Below are positions 36,701 to 43,224 of a DNA stretch of 64,000 bases, piece by piece; position 1 is the stretch's first letter, and each line of letters opens with the position of its first letter. Under the pieces are notes generated by a model. That model was not told the origin of the DNA. It did no database searches and was given only the letters and a program-made list of their open reading frames with translations. The DNA comes from Burkholderiales bacterium. Lineage in GTDB: Bacteria; Pseudomonadota; Gammaproteobacteria; Burkholderiales; UBA6910. The stretch is taken from assembly GCA_026005015.1 (NCBI GenBank), contig BPKG01000001.1, positions 186,001-250,000 on the forward strand, given 5' to 3'. Made by a program: the position numbers and the translations under genes.

Positions 36701-37279
36701 GTTGCCACGGATGAATTCGACTTCTGAGTGGACCCATTCGACGCGGCGTTGCCTTGCGAGCTCCAAGAGATCTCCCAAGTGCTGGGGAAAAAATTCGTCG
36801 TCATCGTCCAAATGGGCGATCCATTGCCCCCGGGCAAGCGCCAGGCCTACGTTAGCGGGTTTGCAACCGGCCACGTACCAGCGTGGCCCGGCCAGTTCCG
36901 GATAGCGCCCGCGGCGGCGCAGATTGACGAAGCGCACGCGCGGGTCTTCGATTCCTGCCAGCAGCCGCGCGCTGTCAGGATCGGCGCCATCGCCGACGAT
37001 GATCAATTCCCAATGGGGATATTCCTGGCGCAGCACCGAAGGCAGGGTACGCTCAAGAATGATCCGGGCGCGATTATAGGTGGGGATGATCACTGATATC
37101 AGGGGCGCGGGTGCGTCGAAGGCGGCAGCGTATTGGGAGTGGGCGCGGAGCCTTGCCAGGCGCTCACGGTCATCGCGGCGGCGTTTGGCCTTCTCTACGC
37201 GCCCGATTGCTTCGAAGAACTGCAGCGCGAATCGGTAATGGGCATCAGGTGCAGTGGGCGCTGGCTCGGGTAGGCTCAT
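33710..37279 (-). CDS. Multi-module glycosyltransferase (GT2, GT2 and GT-B), probable flagellin glycosyltransferase
   Basis: The product is 1189 aa with several sugar-transfer modules. A GT2/GT-A domain starts near residue 60 (PLISVIIPTYNRARIILERT) with the metal-binding AHLDDDDEF. A central part resembles a degenerate GT2. A second full GT2 domain begins near residue 550 (PLVSIIIPTKDKLEFLQPCV) with LLFLNNDTQIVQPEW and FNDVDFCLRLAKQGYRVVW. The C-terminal 300 residues resemble a GT-B (GT4-like) fold: RKPRVGWAGAQQHQGDLELI and AFNEAKSNLRLLEYGVLGWP. Such proteins build short glycans on flagellin or surface polysaccharide. Position immediately before fliC and behind sugar-biosynthesis genes favours flagellin; O-antigen is the alternative. 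The ATG at 37279 overlaps the DegT gene by 35 bp. Confidence 0.85.
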   Translation of the reverse strand: MSLPEPAPTAPDAHYRFALQFFEAIGRVEKAKRRRDDRERLARLRAHSQYAAAFDAPAPLISVIIPTYNRARIILERTLPSVLRQEYPHWELIIVGDGADPDSARLLAGIEDPRVRFVNLRRRGRYPELAGPRWYVAGCKPANVGLALARGQWIAHLDDDDEFFPQHLGDLLELARQRRVEWVHSEVEFIRGNGRPNVRVGGEIPALGHIARISSLYHAGLKSFHYNGASWKYFYPADWDLWERFLEMGVTHAHLPRVTAVHHGPLSRFAEEGLTSTPSEPTKVRDDAHAYTRWCAHKRLRLIHGQVYAERMMLRWRSRPTLHVVVHARHGEEELLADTLDSLSTQLYRQLELTVMAEFPAPAAEGPVAAGVRWISPDAPLFAVAPPPEDWIVCLPAGAQLAPHALFSIADYADAHPRWRLIYWDDDRIDPGGNRLNPRFKPDFNLDLARSMPYAGPGIAVRADAFAEVSPAHDYDLLLQILDRYEEEAIGHIADVLLSLPSKLEAGLHTPSTRAALTRHLHRRGIQAELADGFIPGTVRVIYHHPDRPLVSIIIPTKDKLEFLQPCVESLFAKTTYPHYEVILCDNGSSDPDVLAYYETLEEKHGERVRLLSYPYPFNFAAMCNAAAKEARGEYLLFLNNDTQIVQPEWLERMMLHGMRPDVGVVGCRLVYPESAALQHAGIVLGLTDIAHHAFSDGKTSLSDSGYMNRAQVDQNYSAVTAACMLVRRNVYLNAGGMDQENLAVLFNDVDFCLRLAKQGYRVVWTPFATVVHHGSTSIHDERRDLKKLALAAERAEKERLWMLSRWLPRLARDPAYNRNLALTALDFRVEAGAVPEWDPEFHDRPRVLGLPLAGGSGEYRIRGPFRALSDAGLAQCTAIDPPGLMQARVLSLIEMERLAPDTLVLHAAINDAYLQALELYSRFLPRMLRVMSLDDLITQLPPKNAFYRFAFKDAKPRLRRAAALCQRLIVSTEPLRELTRSMCDDVRVVPNRLESDRWLGLHSARRAGRKPRVGWAGAQQHQGDLELIYDVVRATAQEAEWVFFGMCPEALRPYVHEFHEFVSFDEYPAKLASLNLDLAIAPLELNAFNEAKSNLRLLEYGVLGWPVVCTDIYPYQGAPVTRLSNEPRVWIEAIRERIHNLDAAAQEGDRLREWVLASYLLENSLEEWLDALTDRAPVQARPCALALP

Positions 37280-38402
37280 GGATCGGCTCTCGTGCTCGGA
37301 AGGTATCGGTAAGGACTTGGCTAAAGAGGGCGCTCGCCGCATCGATCAGCGAGGGCTTCATGGTCGCGTGCACCGGCATGCAGATCATCGAGGAGCAAAG
37401 GCGTTCGGTAACCGGCAAAGCGCGCTTCAGGCCGTAGTGGCGGAATAGCCGGGTGCGATGCAGCGCCGGATGATAGTAGCGACGAAGCTCAAGGCCAGCG
37501 CGGATGCAACGTCGGCGCAGCGCTTCAGCGTCCGTGCCCGGGGCGAGCAGCAGGGGCAGCGTTTGCCAAGGGGGTTCGCCTGGGGCATGGGGTGCGGTGA
37601 TGATCCCCCTTTCAAGCCACGGCGAGAGCTGCTGGAGGTAGCGGCCCACGGTGGCGCGCCGTGCGGCAATGTGGCGCTGCAGCTCATCAAGGGCCGCTAA
37701 ACCGATAGCCGCGGCAAACTCGGAGAGTTTGCCGTTCACGCCGCGGGCGATGACGTCTCCGTCTTGAAAACCGAAGTTGATAGCCCGGCGCACGGCGGTT
37801 GCGAGCTGCGGAGGGCACAGAACGATTCCACCCTCGCCGATGGCGAACACCTTGGTGGCATGTAGCGAGAAAATTTCGGCCACGCCGGCATGGCCCACGG
37901 GAATGCCAGGGCCCGCCCCGCCTAGGGCGGCGGCACTATCCACGATCAGGGGCACGCCGTGGCGAGCGCAGACGGATTCCAGCGGCGCCAGGTCACGGCA
38001 GAGGCCGAACGCCCGCACGGTGACCACGGCGTTTGCGCTCCGGGACGAGAGCAGCTCTTCCAAGGCCGTTGGGCAGAGCTCCCAGCTCACGGGATCCACG
38101 TCGCAAAAGAGCGGCGTCGCTCCTGCGGCCAGGACTGCTTGAGCGGTGGCTGCAAAAGTGAAGGAGGGCACCACGACCCGACCGCGGATCTCTAGGGCGC
38201 GCAACACCGCCTCCAATCCTGCTGTGGCGTTGGCGACCGGCACTGCCACGCGACTACCCATGCCGAAGCACTCACTGAGCCGCCGGGCAAAAAGCTCGTG
38301 GACGGGGCCAAAGTTGCTAAACCAATGGTTCTGGTAGGCCGGGCGCAGATACGCCAGCCAGCGCTCCGGTGGCGGAAGGTCGGGTTTGATGAAGCGGATC
38401 AC
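37245..38402 (-). CDS. DegT/DnrJ/EryC1-family sugar aminotransferase
   Basis: This PLP enzyme family transaminates nucleotide-linked keto-sugars to amino-sugars. The product is 385 aa. The PLP-binding Asp is in PLIVDSAAALGG and the Schiff-base Lys in FSLHATKVFAIGEGG; NGKLSEFAAAIGLAAL is the conserved active-site segment. The GTG at 38402 overlaps the stop of the acyltransferase gene (GTGA) and is preferred to the TTG at 38423. Together with the acyltransferase it should make an N-acylated amino-sugar such as a Fuc3NAc- or Qui4NAc-type residue; the exact sugar cannot be told. Confidence 0.87.
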   Translation of the reverse strand: MIRFIKPDLPPPERWLAYLRPAYQNHWFSNFGPVHELFARRLSECFGMGSRVAVPVANATAGLEAVLRALEIRGRVVVPSFTFAATAQAVLAAGATPLFCDVDPVSWELCPTALEELLSSRSANAVVTVRAFGLCRDLAPLESVCARHGVPLIVDSAAALGGAGPGIPVGHAGVAEIFSLHATKVFAIGEGGIVLCPPQLATAVRRAINFGFQDGDVIARGVNGKLSEFAAAIGLAALDELQRHIAARRATVGRYLQQLSPWLERGIITAPHAPGEPPWQTLPLLLAPGTDAEALRRRCIRAGLELRRYYHPALHRTRLFRHYGLKRALPVTERLCSSMICMPVHATMKPSLIDAASALFSQVLTDTFRAREPIHEPTRASAHCT

Positions 38403-38989
38403 TGGACTACCTGGCCAGGACAAAGGTTTTGGAATAGCCGTCCGGGCTTACCGTGCTGGGCATATAGCGATTGCTCCATGGCAAGCAAGGTATCGGCGGG
38501 GCGCCGGCCGATGCGGCGCGCTGGGCTGCCTGCCACCACGCTCCATGGTTCGACGTCGCGCCGCACCAAGGACAAAGCGCCAACCGCGGCGCCTGTACCG
38601 ACGGTTACGCCGGGGAGAATGACGCTATTCGCCCCGATGATGGCGTGCGCTTGGACCCAGGCGCGGGAGCGTCGCACGGCTCGGTAAGACGGGGGGATGG
38701 TGGGATTAGTCAGCCCGCCTCCTAGGAAATCCTCGCTTCCAGTAAGAAGCCGCACCCCCGAGGAGAGACCGGCAAAATCTTCCAGCACGAACGGACCGCC
38801 TCCGGTGATGGAGGCAAAAGCGGCGATATGCACGTAGTTGCCGATAACACTGGGGCTGGTGGCCTGGATGAAAACGAAGTCATCGATGATGACGTGATCG
38901 CCGATATGGAGGTATTCGGCACCGACAATGCGGGCCGAAGGATAGATTCGTACCCCCAAGCCGACCGAGCAGAAGCGGTGCTCGGTCAC
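38399..38989 (-). CDS. Left-handed beta-helix (hexapeptide) acyltransferase
   Basis: This family acetylates amino-sugar nucleotides. The product is 196 aa with hexapeptide repeats throughout (VRIYPSARIVGAEYLHIGDH, IGANSVILPGVTVGTGAAVG) and the family ending VVAGSPARRIGRR. The catalytic His cannot be assigned with confidence; VHIAAFASITGGG is the likely region. The GTG at 38989 overlaps the diguanylate cyclase stop by 4 bp and its own stop overlaps the DegT start, so the genes are a tightly coupled operon. It most likely acts on the product of the DegT enzyme. Confidence 0.85.
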   Translation of the reverse strand: MTEHRFCSVGLGVRIYPSARIVGAEYLHIGDHVIIDDFVFIQATSPSVIGNYVHIAAFASITGGGPFVLEDFAGLSSGVRLLTGSEDFLGGGLTNPTIPPSYRAVRRSRAWVQAHAIIGANSVILPGVTVGTGAAVGALSLVRRDVEPWSVVAGSPARRIGRRPADTLLAMEQSLYAQHGKPGRLFQNLCPGQVVQ

Positions 38990-40728
38990 GGTCCGTCCCC
39001 CTGCGGCGGTGGCAGCACTGCGACCCGGTTCTTGCCCGCCCGCTTGGCTTGATAAAGGGCCTTGTCTGCGCGTCCCAGCACCACATTGTCGTCCTCTCCC
39101 GCGCGACGCAGGGTCACTCCGGCGCTGAAGGTCACGATGGGTCTGCGTTGATCGTGGAGATAGATATTCTTAGTGAGCTCCCGCTGCAGGCGCACGAGCA
39201 CTTTGGCCGCCTCTTCCAACTCGGTCTCGGGAAAGAGCAAGACGAACTCCTCGCCGCCATAGCGGGCCACCACGTCGGTCGGCCGCAGGCTATGGCGCAT
39301 GGTTTGAGCTAGGGCGCGCAACGCCTCGTCTCCCACCTGATGGCCCCAAGCGTCGTTGAGTTGCTTGAAGTTATCCACGTCCAGCATGGCCACGGCGAGG
39401 GGTGCGCCATGCCGGTCGGCGCGGGCCGCCTCCCGGTGCCACGCTTCGGCCAGGCCCACGCGATTGAGCGCACCGGTCAAGGAGTCCTCGCGAGCGTTTT
39501 CCGCAGCCAGGGCAAGTTGGGCTTGCAGATGGCGGATTTTTTCTTCCGCTTCCTCGGCCCGCCGGCGAGCTTCTTGTAACTCCTTGTGGGAGCGGCGCGC
39601 GCTTGCTTCCATGGCCCGAGTGTCTTGCAGCACTTCCGCCAGAATCGCGCCCAGCTCGTCCAGATCAGCGGCGCCGCTGATGCGCTGTGCGTAACGCTCG
39701 ATTTGGCCGTGAAATTGACCGGTCTCATCCGCAAGACTTCCCAGCCGGTCGATGAACAACGCGATCATACTTTTGAGGGCTTGGTGTGATTCGTGCACCG
39801 ACCGCCGCACCGCGCCTTGGCGGATGATGGTATCCCGCAGGGCGCGCTCTGCCTGTGCCAGCGCAGGCAGATCGAAAGGCGCTTCCAAGGCTTGGGACAG
39901 CGCACGCATTTGCTGGTGAAGCCCCGGAGTCTCCTGAACGCTTTCGGCCAAGCTGTCGGCCATCAGTTTCAACAGACGGCGCGCCAACTCATCGCGCTGC
40001 GCCTGTTCGGCAAGGCGCATTTCCACATCTAGCCACAAGTGGCGCAACTGCTCCCTCAAGCGGTCGGTGGAAAGCGGTCGATCAGCTTGCCGAACGGCTC
40101 CCGCCAGACGCTTGGCCTGCGTTGCCAAGGCGGCGCTGCTTGTTTCAAGAAAAGCAGCGAAACGCTCTAGGGTGTCGGCAAGGAGATGGCGAAGTTCCCC
40201 GCCGTCAGCGTCGGAAGGCGGTGCAGGTGCGGGCGCCGGCTCCAGGCCCTGGGGCGCCAGGGCCCAGGCGTCAGCCAGCTCCTTTATCCGTCGAAACAAT
40301 TCCTGCGCATGGCCGCCGTGGGCAGCAAGCACGTTTTCCAACCTTTCCCGCTTGCGGGTCGGCGTGAGGCCTTTGCGAGGAATGTCCCATTGGCGCAGCA
40401 AATGCCGCACCAGAGCGGCCCAATCCAGGTTGAGGTGGGAGGCGATGAACGCGGACAGATCCTGTAGCGCGGTGCGCACGAGAGGCTCGCTGCGGGTGAC
40501 GATGGCTTTCTGCACGGCATGAGTTTGGGAGGCCGCAGCGGGCGCCTCTCGACCCAGCCTGGTGCACCAGTCTGCGAGCAGCTCCCAACCATCGATCTCC
40601 AGCGGCAAACCGGCAATCTCCCGGTACACCCGGGCGTAGTTGTCGGGTGTCGGCACGAGCCGCTGCTGGGCCAGGCGGTGCAAGGTGGATCGAGCGATAG
40701 CGGCTGGATCTGCGGCGCTCGTGGACAT
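38986..40728 (-). CDS. Diguanylate cyclase with N-terminal helical sensor region
   Basis: The product is 580 aa. The first 400 residues have no recognised sensory domain; they are helical, with heptad-rich coiled coil (for example SRRSHKELQEARRRAEEAEE is typical of its composition) leading into the catalytic domain. The GGDEF domain (about 410-570) has the active signature ARYGGEEFVLLFP and an intact RPTD inhibitory site five residues upstream, so it should make c-di-GMP under product control. No membrane segment is seen, so it is likely cytoplasmic. Its stop overlaps the acyltransferase start, which makes it the first gene of the glycosylation operon. Confidence 0.92.
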   Translation of the reverse strand: MSTSAADPAAIARSTLHRLAQQRLVPTPDNYARVYREIAGLPLEIDGWELLADWCTRLGREAPAAASQTHAVQKAIVTRSEPLVRTALQDLSAFIASHLNLDWAALVRHLLRQWDIPRKGLTPTRKRERLENVLAAHGGHAQELFRRIKELADAWALAPQGLEPAPAPAPPSDADGGELRHLLADTLERFAAFLETSSAALATQAKRLAGAVRQADRPLSTDRLREQLRHLWLDVEMRLAEQAQRDELARRLLKLMADSLAESVQETPGLHQQMRALSQALEAPFDLPALAQAERALRDTIIRQGAVRRSVHESHQALKSMIALFIDRLGSLADETGQFHGQIERYAQRISGAADLDELGAILAEVLQDTRAMEASARRSHKELQEARRRAEEAEEKIRHLQAQLALAAENAREDSLTGALNRVGLAEAWHREAARADRHGAPLAVAMLDVDNFKQLNDAWGHQVGDEALRALAQTMRHSLRPTDVVARYGGEEFVLLFPETELEEAAKVLVRLQRELTKNIYLHDQRRPIVTFSAGVTLRRAGEDDNVVLGRADKALYQAKRAGKNRVAVLPPPQGDGP

Positions 40729-40791
40729 AAGGCAAACCGGTCACTGAATGCACGAGCATTATGGGTGGCCGATTCGTGCCGCAAGGGTCAG

Positions 40792-40823
40792 AAAAAAGGC
40801 GGGGAAAGGGGTTATTTCCCCGC
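40792..40823 (-). terminator. Rho-independent terminator of the response regulator operon
   Basis: On the minus strand GCGGGGAAA pairs with TTTCCCCGC (40823-40799, 7-base loop) and is followed by CTTTTTTC. It lies 27 bp beyond the regulator stop at 40850 and is the clearest intrinsic terminator on this strand. Confidence 0.85.
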
Positions 40824-40849
40824 TCGCAGGACAGGAGAAGTGCCCCAGC

Positions 40850-41488
40850 CTACTCCACCAGGCCCTTAGAGATGGCGTAGCGGATGAGCTCGGCGTTGTT
40901 TTTAAGCCGCATTTTTTCCAGCAGCCGGGCTCGGTAGACGCTCACGGTCTTGACGCTAATATTGAGCTCCTCGGCGATTTGCGTGAGGCCTTTCCCCGAA
41001 GCAATCAGGCACAAAATCTGGTATTCCCGGTTCGACAGGCGCTCGTGGGGCGCCTCTTGAGCGTTGCCGGCGATGGAGTCGGCGAGCTGCTCCGCTAAGG
41101 TGGGGCTCACGTACTTGCGGCCTGAGGCCACCTGGCGAATGGCCTCCACCAGCAGCTCGGGAGCACTCTGCTTGGAAACGTAACCTGCTGCGCCTGCCTT
41201 GAGAACGCGCAGCCCGACCATGTCTTCCGGATACATAGACAGGACCAGGACCGGAAGGCGGGGAAACTCGTTCCGGATCTGGGTCAAGGTGTCGAGACCG
41301 CTCCGTTTGGGCATGGCGATGTCGAGCAAGACCGCTTGGCACCCTTGCCCGTAGCGGCGCAGCCACTGGATTGCCTCTACCCCGTTGTCGGCTTCGCCTG
41401 CTACGTCAAGATCGTCGCAATCATTGAGGATCTGCTTGAGCCCGTGACGCACCACCGCGTGGTCGTCCACGATAAGCACTCGGATCAT
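40850..41488 (-). CDS. NarL/FixJ-type response regulator
   Basis: The product is 212 aa. The receiver domain (1-120) starts MIRVLIVDDHAVVRHGLKQI with the phosphoacceptor Asp in AVLLDIAMPKRSG and the conserved Lys in GYVSKQSAPELL. The LuxR-type helix-turn-helix (about 145-210) reads LSNREYQILCLIASGKGLTQ then IAEELNISVKTVSVYRARLL. The ATG at 41488 overlaps the kinase stop (ATGA), so the pair is co-translated. Target genes are not evident; an intrinsic terminator follows. Confidence 0.94.
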   Translation of the reverse strand: MIRVLIVDDHAVVRHGLKQILNDCDDLDVAGEADNGVEAIQWLRRYGQGCQAVLLDIAMPKRSGLDTLTQIRNEFPRLPVLVLSMYPEDMVGLRVLKAGAAGYVSKQSAPELLVEAIRQVASGRKYVSPTLAEQLADSIAGNAQEAPHERLSNREYQILCLIASGKGLTQIAEELNISVKTVSVYRARLLEKMRLKNNAELIRYAISKGLVE

Positions 41489-43017
41489 GGGCGGGCCTCG
41501 ACTGAGGTCAGGCCAGGCTTGTGCGGCTCGTTCCGGCGTGGCGGGCCGCTCGTCTGAAAGTCCGGAATGCAGACTCGAAGCCGGGTGCCTCCTGCTAGCC
41601 CCGCCTCGATGTGCGCCTCGCCGCCCAGGGCACGGCAACGTTCCAAGATGCCTCGAATGCCGAACGCACCCGGTTTGGCAAGATCCGCGGCCTCGATCCC
41701 ACGCCCGTTGTCCATCACCTCCAGGCTCACCTGCCCTCCTTGATAGCGCAAAACGGCGCGCACTTCGGATGCCTCCGCATGCTTCGAGACATTGGTCAGG
41801 GCCTCCTGGAAAATCCGAAACAGGGCAGTCGCCAGCTCCTCAGGGAGCTCTAGGTCTTCCGGCTCTGCTTCCACATCGCACACGATCCCGAGGCGGTTTT
41901 CGAACTCCTTCGCCTGCCAGAAGAAGGCTGGCGCCAGGCCGAAATCCAGGATTGGGGGGCGCAGATCGCGGGCGATGCGCTCCGTCGCGGCGATGACCCG
42001 ATCCACCAGGATGCGGATCGAGCTCACTCGACCCAACAGGTCCATGCTTTGCGTCGGCAGGCGATTCATGAGGGAGGCGAGCTCCAGCTTGACTGCCGTG
42101 AGCGTGCCGCCCAAGTCGTCGTGGATCTCCCGAGCGATCCGGGCGCGCTCCTCCTCCCTGACCCGTTCCACGTGGGAGGAAAGCTCCAAAAGCTGCGCAC
42201 TAGAGCGCTTCGCTTCCAGCTCGATGCGCTTGTTGCGGGTGATGTTGGTTACGATGCCCGCCCATAGCACGGTACCGTCTTCCCGGCGACGAGGCCCGGC
42301 ACGCACGTTTACCCACTTGGGACCGTTGCTATAGGAGGTGAGGAGGCGCCCTTCCCAGTTACAGGTATCGAGGTGGCGCTCAGAGTGGGACAGCGCTTCG
42401 AGGAAGCTGGCCCGGTCCTCGAGCACGATCTGCTCGATGAAGCGCCCGGCATCCGCAAGGAGCGCTTCCGGGGCGAGCCCCAGAAGCGGCCGGGCGCCCT
42501 CGCTGACGAAGGTGAAGCGATCGCCGCTTCGCTCCCGGGCTAGCTCGAATACCATGCCGGGCACGTGGCAGGCGAGGCTGCGGAACTTGGCCTCGCTTTC
42601 CCGCAGGGCCTGTTGGGCCTGAAGCCGCTCCCGCCGTTCGGCGGCAACGGCAAGGGCGCGCTCTACCGCGTGGGCAAGCCGCCACAAGTGGTCCCGCAGC
42701 AGATATTCATCGGCGCCGGCTTTGACGATGTCCGCCGCGGCTTGTTCGCCGATTGGATCCAAGACCACTACCACGGGAAGGTCTGGGCGGATCTCCTTGG
42801 CCGAGACAATAGCGGCCAAGGCATTGAAGCCCGGAACGGCGTGCTCCGTCACCAAGAGATCCCATGGCCGGAGCGAGAGCGCTGTTGTCAAAGCTGTCAG
42901 CGTTTCGACGCGCTCTGCCTCGATTTGGTATCCCTCGGCCTCCATCCGCGGGATGAGGCAGGTCTGCGCCGACGTCGCGTCTCCTGCGATGAGCAGGCGC
43001 AGTAATCGTCCTTTCAT
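41485..43017 (-). CDS. Sensor histidine kinase with degenerate receiver, PAS, HisKA_3 and HATPase domains
   Basis: The product is 510 aa and soluble. An N-terminal receiver-like domain (about 8-125) lacks the phosphoacceptor: where the family has Asp (SDY), it reads WDLLVTEHAVPGF, and the acidic pair is reduced. A PAS domain (about 150-265) follows. The HisKA_3 dimerisation helix carries the phosphorylatable His in IAREIHDDLGGTLTAVKLEL, and the ATPase domain has FRIFQEALTNVSKHAEAS and VMDNGRGI. This is the NarX/DegS class that pairs with the NarL-type regulator overlapping its 3' end. The ATG at 43017 replaces an in-frame start at 43089. An FNR/Anr-type box lies upstream. Confidence 0.92.
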   Translation of the reverse strand: MKGRLLRLLIAGDATSAQTCLIPRMEAEGYQIEAERVETLTALTTALSLRPWDLLVTEHAVPGFNALAAIVSAKEIRPDLPVVVVLDPIGEQAAADIVKAGADEYLLRDHLWRLAHAVERALAVAAERRERLQAQQALRESEAKFRSLACHVPGMVFELARERSGDRFTFVSEGARPLLGLAPEALLADAGRFIEQIVLEDRASFLEALSHSERHLDTCNWEGRLLTSYSNGPKWVNVRAGPRRREDGTVLWAGIVTNITRNKRIELEAKRSSAQLLELSSHVERVREEERARIAREIHDDLGGTLTAVKLELASLMNRLPTQSMDLLGRVSSIRILVDRVIAATERIARDLRPPILDFGLAPAFFWQAKEFENRLGIVCDVEAEPEDLELPEELATALFRIFQEALTNVSKHAEASEVRAVLRYQGGQVSLEVMDNGRGIEAADLAKPGAFGIRGILERCRALGGEAHIEAGLAGGTRLRVCIPDFQTSGPPRRNEPHKPGLTSVEARP

Positions 43018-43055
43018 GCTGTTTTTGGGCTTTTTCCTACCCGCAGGCGCGGGCA

Positions 43056-43097
43056 ATTGTAACATCGTTTTTGCCGCGCATCTTGACATCGGTCAAG
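43056..43097 (-). promoter_or_regulatory. FNR/Anr-type box and -10 element before the kinase-regulator operon
   Basis: CTTGACATCGGTCAAG (43082-43097) is a perfect 16-bp palindrome of the FNR/Anr/Dnr class (TTGAC-N4-GTCAA). A -10-like TACAAT (43061-43056 on the minus strand) predicts a start near 43049, placing the box centre near -40.5, i.e. class II activator geometry for the kinase gene. Confidence 0.7.
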
Positions 43098-43161
43098 TTT
43101 TCGCGAGCGCCACCCGAACTGGCGCGCGGGAACCGCTAGCACGATTCATGCAATAGGCGGC

Positions 43162-43188
43162 TCAAGTTTCGATGCAGCACGCCGTTAG
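43162..43188 (+). promoter_or_regulatory. Sigma-28 promoter of the EAL-HDOD/PilZ operon
   Basis: TCAAGTTT (43162-43169), 11 bp, GCCGTTAG (43181-43188): a strong FliA-type promoter about 37 bp before the EAL-HDOD start. It places these two genes in the late flagellar regulon. Confidence 0.75.
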
Positions 43189-43224
43189 GTCATCGGACAG
43201 CCCATCGACGCAACCCAATAGTGT

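Noticed and set aside
43082-43090. TTGACA-like -35 box for the EAL-HDOD gene
   Set aside because: The bases are part of a symmetrical FNR-type palindrome and no matching -10 follows on the plus strand.
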